Positions 56,368-64,000 of a stretch of DNA of 64,000 nt are shown here, piece by piece (positions within the stretch are counted from its first letter, which is position 1; each line of letters starts with the position of its first letter). This DNA comes from Acanthococcus lagerstroemiae (lineage: Eukaryota; Arthropoda; Insecta; Hemiptera; Eriococcidae), in contig CM063106.1 in the NCBI GenBank assembly GCA_031841125.1, positions 15,500,001-15,564,000 of the forward strand, in the 5' to 3' direction. The notes under the pieces are model-generated. The model searched no databases and had not been told where the DNA came from. It saw only the letters and a list, made by a program, of their open reading frames with translations. Both the position numbers and the translations under genes were made by a program.

Positions 56368-59300
56368 CGCCCGATCTGCAAAATGAAACAGCGTTGTGAC
56401 GGCTTAGAAAAATGTAGGTGGTGATTGCAGGTTATTTACCACAGTTGTGATGGTACTCGTCCAATCAGAGAACATCATCACATAAAGTGCACAGGAGAGT
56501 AACGAAGGCGCATATGTGACGATACAGGAATACACATGCGTGTCGATGGATTTTGACTACACTAATGTGATGATATAGTGACAGTATTGACGACCACTGC
56601 TTGATACTCTTTTTACACACAAAAATCACAGTTTTGTGCCATTACTGTGACGTTTCTGAAACTGCCTGGTTACACGATTGTGACGCTGTTTTTTTTTTTG
56701 GGGGGGGGCACCCCTTCTCCGTGATGCAGGGTCGCTATTCCCATATGTAAGACACCAGTTATGTCGTTCGGAGACCAAAAAGCTCAAATACAACCAATAT
56801 TTTCATACCAAAATATATTCAGTAATGTTATTACAAAAATAAGATAGTAGGTAATTTCGACACAAACGTATACAAGTATAACAAAAACAAGGAATAAAAT
56901 TTCATTAAGAAGCTGCATTTTTTACCGCCTGCTGCTCGATTTCCTTGCAGGCATTAAAAATTTCTTGGTCAGTCATATGTTGTTCACCTGGTGCATTCCC
57001 TGGTGCGGGGTTAAGATCTGTAAAAAAAAAAATAATATATTATACTTTTAATTCACTAGGCCTTTATCAGTTTGATGGTGCAAGAAATAATACTGTACTT
57101 TCTGGTCCCGATCACTTTGTAGCGCATTTAGAGCTACAACACGAGCGCGTCACCACCATTAAGATAAAAAAAAAGAAGTTCTAAAGTTCGTATTAGGTAG
57201 TACGCGAGTGGACTCCTTCCGTAAGCTGAAGCATCATTCCCAGAAATTGTCTTTCTCCGAGAATGATGCCCAGCACCCATCTTTCACTCCGGCATACGAA
57301 GGTCCATACGGAGTATTGAAGCGCTACGATAAGGTGTTCATTCTCGACAATCCTCCTCGTAAGCCTCTCTCTCTGTTTCCTTAGATCATCTGAAACCGGC
57401 AACCCTTCTTCCCAAAGTACCGTTAACTTCTCCATTGGTTCATCCTCCGAAGAATTCCTTTCCTGTCCCTCTCACTCCCGATGATTCAGTTTCCTCTCTG
57501 ACTTCTCCTGAAACTCAGCAATCCTTTACCTCTACTCAGGCCTCCGCCAGTGCTGCGCAACTTAAACTCGCTCAGGGCGCGTAGTGAAGCCAGTAGTCAG
57601 ATCTCAAATGTAATTATATAAAGTACCGAAAATCTTCTCTAATTTTTTTTATTTCTTTCTTCCTGTATTATACTGCCTAGTTCGTTTTTATAATTTTCAT
57701 GTTTTCTTACTTTGATTTGTAAATAACATGTTCATACGTTGTCTACTTTTCCTATATTCTGTCTATAACCTGCACATTTGGAAAGAACATGTTCATACAC
57801 TGTCTACTCTTTACATAATTTCCGACATTTTTGCATCCTGCCTGTATTCTATCCTATTCCATCTTTTACCTTCACGACTTCTCGATCATCGCTCTGTATT
57901 ATACCTACCCTGTACCTATATTTCGATCATTTTGTATATCTTTTCTTCGTGTTGCAATTTATAAAACATTAGTCACATAGCACAAAGTTCGAACCTATTT
58001 TAGCACACATTTACATTCTGTTTCTTTGTATCTTTTCTTTTCTTCTTCTTTTTTTCTTTTTTTATATACCGCTCTGCTAGGGGAGGAGTACTGCAGTGCT
58101 CTCCGCCCCGATCGACTTTTTTAAGGCACTAGAATTCTTTTGTAAATAGTTTTGTGTTTTTTTTTGTATATTTATTACCTGTCCCGTCAAGCCAGTCTTC
58201 CTACGAACAATGTGCCTTTTAACTGTGTAGCATCTCTACACCGAATCGCTTCTTTCTTTCTTTTCCAGGAATCTTTCCTTTCTTCCATCATATCTTTCAC
58301 CCTCAGTTATTTAACCTAATTGTCCGGCTAGGCAGTGACTGGATGTTCGTAGGTCAATCGTCTTTTGGAATCGTCTAATACTCTCGCTACATCTTCTCCG
58401 TTTTCTCTCGCGAAACTTCAAAATATACGCGTACTACCTAATACGAACTTTTGAACTTATTTTTTTTATCTTAATGGTGGTGACGCGCTCGTGTTGTAGC
58501 TCCAAACACGCTACAACTTTATTCATCCTGATCTTCTTGTCTCAAGTAGTAGGTACTGATGATTTCAAAAAATTTTCACTCCCTATCAAAGAGGGTTAAA
58601 ACAGACTCTAGATTAGAAAACTAGTGCATGTATGTAGTATGCACATAGGCATGGAAGCTTATATTCTGAAGGAATATGTTAAAATTATTGATTCTTTGGA
58701 AGCTGGTGTCCAAAACTGACCAAATTAGAAAGTAACATGACCTACAAAACATACAGTAGACTTCGTAGACTTCGGTTATCTTTTTTTTTTTTTTTTTTTT
58801 AATGTCATATCAATTTTTTCTTCGGTCTCCTAGAGGACTCAAAACAATATTTAATCCACCCCTACCCCATGAGATTAAACTTTTTCGAGTGCTCGAGGAA
58901 GAAGCAGATGTTGCTACAAATAAATCGGAATTAGGGTATGCGTAAAGTTTCCCCATATTTGTGCCCTAAAAAGAGAAATAGAGAAAATTGATAATCTGGC
59001 CCGGGGTACCAAAGATAAAATCTGGCAAGTACTTCATCCCCAACTTGTTCCCTCTCCCACTCCTTACATTTCTCTATCTTCCTCACATCCTACACCTCCC
59101 CTACATATTCTCTTCCTCCACATAAATCAAATTCCACTTTCTTCATTTTCTGCCTCTCTATAAACCAAGGGAGAGAATCTAAAGAATTGATACAATCTGG
59201 CTGTAAAACCAAATATGTATAAGACAAACACTAATAATTAGGCTACCACGCCCATACAAAGATAACACATTAATAATCGCAATATTTACTTGACTTACCG

Positions 59301-59976
59301 ATTGGTGGGAACACCTGAAGACTACTAGCCAACAGTCCGCTGCAAGGGTTTCAGTAGAAGGTCGGAAATACAACTGAAATATCAATAGTATGTAATGTTA
59401 ATTATGAAGGAAATAGCCAATATTCAGTTCATAAGTATGGTGGTACAACTAGCCGCATGAGTCGGTGCCGTCTTGCAACTCAGTTTACATATACTACGAA
59501 TATGAAAATAAAATCAAAGCAACTTACAAAGTTCGAATCAATAATGAATTACGGCGTTGAATGTGGAATTATATCGCAGGCGAAACACAAAAACAATATA
59601 CGGCTACTACACTTGCGTTGATCACGAGAGAACGAGACTAACTGAAACTGGTAACTGCCTACTAACAGCAGCAAGGACTTAGAAAAATTCCTTCAGTCAC
59701 AAAGGCGTAACAGAATGCGGAATAGTGACTGACAACACTGACTACTTACATGTTGCAATATTTTGTACGCTCACACAAGGGTAGTCTACCTCACTGTTGT
59801 GATGAAACACGGATGTGATGGTAAAGTTGATACTTTGTGAGCCGACACAGTGTGTATTATATGGGGCATTCCAATAATCCCTCAAAAATAGGCGGGGCTT
59901 ACTGCCTGATGGACCTTATGTGACACTGACTACACTTATGTGAACCGTCACATTAGGGATCCTTGCAGATCGGGCG
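56368..59976. mobile_element. 3.6-kb element, 14-bp TIR CGCCCGATCTGCAA
   Basis: A perfect 14-bp inverted repeat bounds the segment, with TGTGACGG further inside each end and a shared TGACTACACT(A/T)ATGTGA at 56554-56570 and 59927-59943. It falls in the G/T-rich spacer between the two SAP-motif genes. It carries no transposase; its interior holds a Gypsy fragment (57118-58515) and C/T-rich and A/T-rich non-coding DNA. The ends match the MITE at 7303-7535. No target duplication was found. Confidence 0.65.
57118..58515 (+). mobile_element. Gypsy fragment with two inverted LTR ends and 4-bp TSD
   Basis: Order on the plus strand: an inverted copy (57118-57206) of the last ~88 bp of an LTR, then integrase carboxy end and coding tail, then a polypurine tract (~58078-58089, GGGGAGGAG), then an LTR ending CGCTACA at 58515. 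The integrase part reads SFTPAYEGPYGVLKRYDKVF and, after a frame change, LDHLKPATLLPKVPLT, ending at a stop near 57585. The two ends are about 90 percent identical by eye and inverted. ACTT lies immediately outside each end (57114-57117, 58516-58519), the duplication size expected for Gypsy integrase. Confidence 0.75.
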
Positions 59977-60190
59977 GGGCTTGTAGCTTGTTGCTCGTTC
60001 GGTGGTTGTCTAATTCACGTAATTTTTTGCTGTCGGTCGGGGCTTGTATTTTTTTCGTAAATGGTGGTTGCTGGTGCTCTGTATCTTGTTGGGTGATTTT
60101 CTCTAATTTGTTGCTCGTTTGGTGGTTGTCTGTCGGGGCTTGTATTTTTGTTGTAATTTGTAGTCTGTTTTTGTCTCTTTTTGGTCTTTA
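59977..60190. repeat. G/T-rich spacer, right part
   Basis: Repeated CGGGGCTTGTA (near 59976, 60037, 60135) and TTGTTGCTCGTT(C/T)GGTGGTT (near 59990 and 60108) words. It matches 56228-56367 in orientation and composition, just upstream of the polymerase promoter. Confidence 0.6.
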
Positions 60191-60289
60191 GAGCGTTTGT
60201 GTACGTAGTAAAAACAGCATTATATGTATAGTATGTCGTACAAAGGCCAATCATAATTCAGAGATAGCTATGGTAGTCCTCTAAAAATC

Positions 60290-60323
60290 TATAAATACAG
60301 GGTCTTCTAGCCTTCCTAGTCAC
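60290..60323 (+). promoter_or_regulatory. Core promoter of the polymerase gene
   Basis: TATAAATA at 60290-60297 with TCACTC (60320-60325) about 30 bases on as initiator. The ATG at 60409 is 119 bases past the TATA box. The layout copies that of the SAP-repeat gene, while the flanking bases differ. Confidence 0.55.
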
Positions 60324-60408
60324 TCTCGTTGTAGCTCTTGTGGTGAAAGGATCTCCTGCTGGATACGCCTCTTATTGCTTGATTGACTATTACGAATTAT
60401 TATTTGTG

Positions 60409-63400
60409 ATGGCTTCATTTTTTGAAGTTCAAAATAGCCCTTCTCAGGGCTCTGAATCATTCTGTACCTGCATGTCGCATGTGAGTGAGTGTGATTCGTT
60501 TATCACCGCTGTAGAAGAGCTTGATAATGAAGTGGGTGAGACAGATGCGGATATCTTAGGCAGATTGTTAGTTAGTGAATTGAAAGAGCTAGCAAAAGCT
60601 GAGGGTGTGAAAGGGTATTATAAATTGCAAAAATTTGCGTTGATAGAGGGAATTCTGAGTGCAAATGATAATAATATCCAACCTGTAGATTATAAGTTGC
60701 ATGATAGTTTTAAGTTATTTGATATTTATCCTTTTAAGGCTTCTTTATATACTAAATGTACTAAGAAACCTCAATGGCATAAGCCTGGTTTATGTAAATA
60801 TATTGAACAGTTGTCTATTTCTAATAGTAATGATAATGTTTACCATGGTGAAGGTATTTCTAATTTAAGTAATAAGAAAGTAGTAGATCTGAAAAAAATT
60901 GCCCGTGACTTGGCTATCAGAGGGTACTATAAATTGAAAAAAGCCGAACTGGTAGCTGCTATTTACGCTAAACAGGTACCAGAGAGTGATGACAAAAGTG
61001 CGGCAGAGAGTGAAGATGGAGATAATAACAAAAACGAGGCAGAGAGTTTGGGGGAATTATACCCGCTTGATGAAGAATTATTTACTCAACCGAAGGAGCG
61101 GGGGACTTTTAAGTACATTAATATTAAACAAGCAAGATCACGGCACATAAAGAGATTTAATACCCATATAAACGATTTTAAGATATATTTGAAGAAGGAA
61201 CTACCAAACAAGTCAAAGATAGATGTAGTTACAGGGGCATTACTTGAGATGTTTACCTATGCTAAGAAAAAGTCGGCTTTCAAAACAGGGGATATGATAA
61301 ACATAATGGTTGAAAATCCGAAATTTTTCCACCATATTTCTACAGGTTACGAGTGCGAGAATCATATTAAAAAACTGAAAGAAAAAATGGCCCAGATTCT
61401 AACCTCGGATGAGTCAGTTGACATAAACGAGTGTATTTTCACAATTCATACGGTTAATATGCCTCGAGGAGCAGGACGGTCAAAAATTTTGAATTTAGCT
61501 AATGATAGGCGAACTAAACAATGTATTCTCCAAATAAAAAACACAGATAAACTCTGTGCACCACGCGCTATAATAACAGGGTTAACCTACCATACTAATG
61601 TGATTTTAGATAGGGAGCTGTCTGATAATGAGATTTGTTATATACGTAAAGGCCGTAGACTTCAAACAGAGTTAGCTATGGAATTATGTAACAGGCTGCC
61701 TAATTTCACTGAAGACGGTTTTACACTAGCGGACATCAAAAATGTCGAAGAATTATTAGACATACAGGTAAAGGTAGTATGTGCTGAGAACTTTAACACA
61801 GTAATTTATCAAGGGATTGAGAAAGAAACAAAAGTATATTTATACAAGGTAGGTAGCCATTTCGACGTTATTATAAAACTAAACGCTTTATATGGAGCTG
61901 CCTTTTACTGTACAGTGTGTGATAGAACTTATAGTCATAAAAATCAGCATAAGTGTAAATTAATTAAGAATGCCTGTAACTTGTGTACAAAGGAGGAACA
62001 CCCCCCAGACACTCGAAAAAAGATTTATTGCCGCGACTGTAATAGATACTGTTTCAACGAGGCGTGTCTCTATAATCACGTTATTAATGTATGTCCTGTA
62101 GTATACAAATGCAAAAAATGTAATATGATAATCAAGAGGAATAATGACGCTCACAAATGTGGTTGGGCCCGCTGCAAGAACTGTCAGGAATTTTTGGAAA
62201 TTAAGACTCACCAGTGCTACATGTTGAATAAAAAGGCCAAAGGAGGCAGATGTGGTCAGTGTAAGAAATGTACCCCTAATAACGCTACACAAAACCCAGA
62301 CTGTACCTACACAGAAAAATACATTTTCTTTGATTATGAAACTGACCAGTCTTCCGGAATACATGTCCCTAATCTGGTAGTGGCCCATGATTTCGAGGGA
62401 AATAGGTACAGCTTCAAGAATAACGACGAATTTTGTGAGTGGTTGATTTCTAAAGAACATAGGAACTACACCTGTATTAGTCATTATGGAAAGGCGTTTG
62501 ATAATTATTTTATTCTCCAATACTGCGTTGCCAACACCATCAAGCCGTGGAGTATCTACAACGGTACCAAAATCCTCCTTCTAGAAATTCCCCAAATTAA
62601 CATGAAGATTATAGATAGCCATAATTTTATCCAATCAGCTCTGAGTGCCTTCCCCGATACATTTGGTTTGAACGAATTGAAAAAAGGTTTCTTTCCACAT
62701 CTGTTCTCCAAAAAAGAGAACCAGACATATATTGGGAAAATGCCAGATAAGAAATATTACTGTTATAACCGAATGAAACCCAAAGTCCGCGCTACTTTTC
62801 TAAAATGGTACCAGGAGCGGGTGAATGAAAATTACGTGTTTGACTTCCAAAAAGAACTGCTAGAATATTGTCAATCAGATGTCGATATACTGAGACGTGG
62901 CTGTCTCGAATTGAGGAAACAGTTTCTGGAAATTGCAAATATCGACCCCTTTCAGTATCTAACTATCCCGAGTGTCTGTATGGCTATATACAGATCTAAA
63001 TATTTGAAACCAAAAACCTTAGCCGTTTTAGAGTCAGAATTTAAAGACCAGTATTCGAAAGAATCAATCACATGGCTAAATTCTTTAAAAAATGTTAATA
63101 TTCAGCATGCTCTGAATGGGGGTGAGGTTAGTGTAGAGGGGGCAAAAGTCGACGGATATGATGCATCCACTAAGACAGTTTTTCAATATCACAATTGTTA
63201 CTTTCACGGCTGTAGGAAATGTTTTCAAGAGGAGACTATAAATAATGTCAATAAGACAACGATGGGCGATTTGTATCAAAAAACTAAAGACCGTACAGCC
63301 CAACTTGAAAATGCAGGCTTTGAAGTAACCGAGATGTGGAGCTGCCAGTGGTTAAAATCGAAAGAATATAAAAAATGTGAAAAACCGGAGGTTATTGAAC

Positions 63401-64000
63401 CATTGAACCCTCGTCATAGTCTCTTTGGTGGTCGTACTGAAGCCTTCAAACTAAAAGCCTCCTCCTCTAGTACCGAAAAAATAAAATATATCGATGTGTG
63501 CTCCTTATACCCGACAGTCATGTACTATGATAAATACCCTATAGGGCACCCACAGAAAATATTTAACCCCCAACAATATGATCCGAACTGGTACGGTATC
63601 ATTAAATGTAAAGTCTTGCCCCCATCGAGTCTGTACATTCCCGTACTACCTGTTAAAGTAAAAACTACTACACGTAGAATTTCACTAAAAGGGAAAATGA
63701 AAACAACTAAATCAGACAAACTAGTCTTTCCCCTATGCTTAAAATGCGCCCAGGACCAGAGTGATAAAAAATGTACTCATACCGAAAACGAACGCGCCTT
63801 CATAGGCACATGGACTACCGATGAGGTCGAGAAAGCCAGACAGCAGGGATATAAAATTCTCAAAATATATGAAGTTTGGCACTTTAAATCTTCTACTGAT
63901 CTCTGGAAAGGTTATATCGAGGACTTCATGAAGATAAAATTAGAATCTAGCCCACATAATTTCCCTTCTAATGAAGCTTATGCTCGGGATGTTAAAGAAA
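60409..64000 (+). CDS. Polinton-type protein-primed DNA polymerase B (partial)
   Basis: Open for 1197 codons from ATG 60409 and cut by the window edge. Two SAP-like motifs (about residues 50-81 and 154-186) precede a lysine-rich region. A cysteine-rich zinc cluster follows (about 502-635; CTVCDRTYSHKNQHKC, CxxC pairs) as in Polinton polymerases. The 3'-5' exonuclease has FDYETD (D642, E644), YGKAFDNYF (D698) and YCQSDVDIL (Y820, D824), so all catalytic residues are kept. An inserted HNCYFHGCRKCF zinc motif precedes the polymerase A motif DVCSLYPTVM (D1029). The KxY and DTD motifs lie beyond the edge. The protein would copy the linear element from a terminal-protein primer. No stop or shift was found, so it looks recent or under selection. 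Window context gives no integrase or capsid gene; those would lie to the right. Confidence 0.92.
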   Translation, partial: MASFFEVQNSPSQGSESFCTCMSHVSECDSFITAVEELDNEVGETDADILGRLLVSELKELAKAEGVKGYYKLQKFALIEGILSANDNNIQPVDYKLHDSFKLFDIYPFKASLYTKCTKKPQWHKPGLCKYIEQLSISNSNDNVYHGEGISNLSNKKVVDLKKIARDLAIRGYYKLKKAELVAAIYAKQVPESDDKSAAESEDGDNNKNEAESLGELYPLDEELFTQPKERGTFKYINIKQARSRHIKRFNTHINDFKIYLKKELPNKSKIDVVTGALLEMFTYAKKKSAFKTGDMINIMVENPKFFHHISTGYECENHIKKLKEKMAQILTSDESVDINECIFTIHTVNMPRGAGRSKILNLANDRRTKQCILQIKNTDKLCAPRAIITGLTYHTNVILDRELSDNEICYIRKGRRLQTELAMELCNRLPNFTEDGFTLADIKNVEELLDIQVKVVCAENFNTVIYQGIEKETKVYLYKVGSHFDVIIKLNALYGAAFYCTVCDRTYSHKNQHKCKLIKNACNLCTKEEHPPDTRKKIYCRDCNRYCFNEACLYNHVINVCPVVYKCKKCNMIIKRNNDAHKCGWARCKNCQEFLEIKTHQCYMLNKKAKGGRCGQCKKCTPNNATQNPDCTYTEKYIFFDYETDQSSGIHVPNLVVAHDFEGNRYSFKNNDEFCEWLISKEHRNYTCISHYGKAFDNYFILQYCVANTIKPWSIYNGTKILLLEIPQINMKIIDSHNFIQSALSAFPDTFGLNELKKGFFPHLFSKKENQTYIGKMPDKKYYCYNRMKPKVRATFLKWYQERVNENYVFDFQKELLEYCQSDVDILRRGCLELRKQFLEIANIDPFQYLTIPSVCMAIYRSKYLKPKTLAVLESEFKDQYSKESITWLNSLKNVNIQHALNGGEVSVEGAKVDGYDASTKTVFQYHNCYFHGCRKCFQEETINNVNKTTMGDLYQKTKDRTAQLENAGFEVTEMWSCQWLKSKEYKKCEKPEVIEPLNPRHSLFGGRTEAFKLKASSSSTEKIKYIDVCSLYPTVMYYDKYPIGHPQKIFNPQQYDPNWYGIIKCKVLPPSSLYIPVLPVKVKTTTRRISLKGKMKTTKSDKLVFPLCLKCAQDQSDKKCTHTENERAFIGTWTTDEVEKARQQGYKILKIYEVWHFKSSTDLWKGYIEDFMKIKLESSPHNFPSNEAYARDVKE

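Noticed and set aside
61960..62520. Long open frame on the minus strand
   Set aside because: It is the antisense shadow of the cysteine-rich and exonuclease part of the polymerase gene, which has clear motifs on the plus strand.

Overview
The window looks like repeat-rich nuclear DNA of an arthropod, most likely an insect. The evidence is fragments of R1-clade, RTE-like and Jockey-like LINEs, a BEL/Pao element, Gypsy and Copia pieces, piggyBac and pogo transposase remains, a Polinton (Maverick)-type DNA polymerase, short spliceosomal introns with GTAAGT/YAG borders, and A+T-rich spacers. I cannot name the species. No tRNA, rRNA or CRISPR array was seen.

Layout. 1-15.2 kb is a graveyard of broken elements: LINE pieces, a Gypsy-like gag with a SAP motif, a piggyBac tail, several small inverted-repeat elements, and one LINE at 11.78-14.73 kb with a 14-bp target duplication. 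15.2-36.1 kb is a tandemly duplicated C2H2 zinc-finger cluster on the minus strand. It has three finger-bearing copies (two open, one stopped early) and at least six extra copies of their amino-terminal exon. A segment at 21.0-25.1 kb interrupts it: 5.4 copies of a ~248-bp satellite and then an unrecognised multi-exon minus-strand gene whose splice sites and reading phases agree at six of seven junctions. 36.1-52.5 kb is again a mosaic: foldback repeats, Copia RNase H, a large element with CCCG ends and TTGCC arrays, a LINE inserted in the zinc-finger cluster, an internally deleted pogo element, a 1-kb element with ~240-bp inverted ends, BEL/Pao gag-protease, and an R1-clade LINE with a doubled 3' UTR.

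53.9-64 kb is the most interesting part. Two plus-strand genes sit behind similarly placed TATAAATA boxes. The first (54434-56227) encodes an acidic 597-residue protein with five SAP-like repeats. The second (60409 to the right edge) is a protein-primed family-B DNA polymerase of Polinton type with two SAP-like motifs at its amino end. A G/T-rich spacer lies between them, split by a 3.6-kb element with 14-bp inverted ends. That element itself carries a Gypsy fragment bounded by two inverted copies of one LTR end and a 4-bp duplication. The two genes look like parts of one Polinton-like or virus-derived element; the small paralogous protein next to the polymerase is the best candidate for something undescribed.
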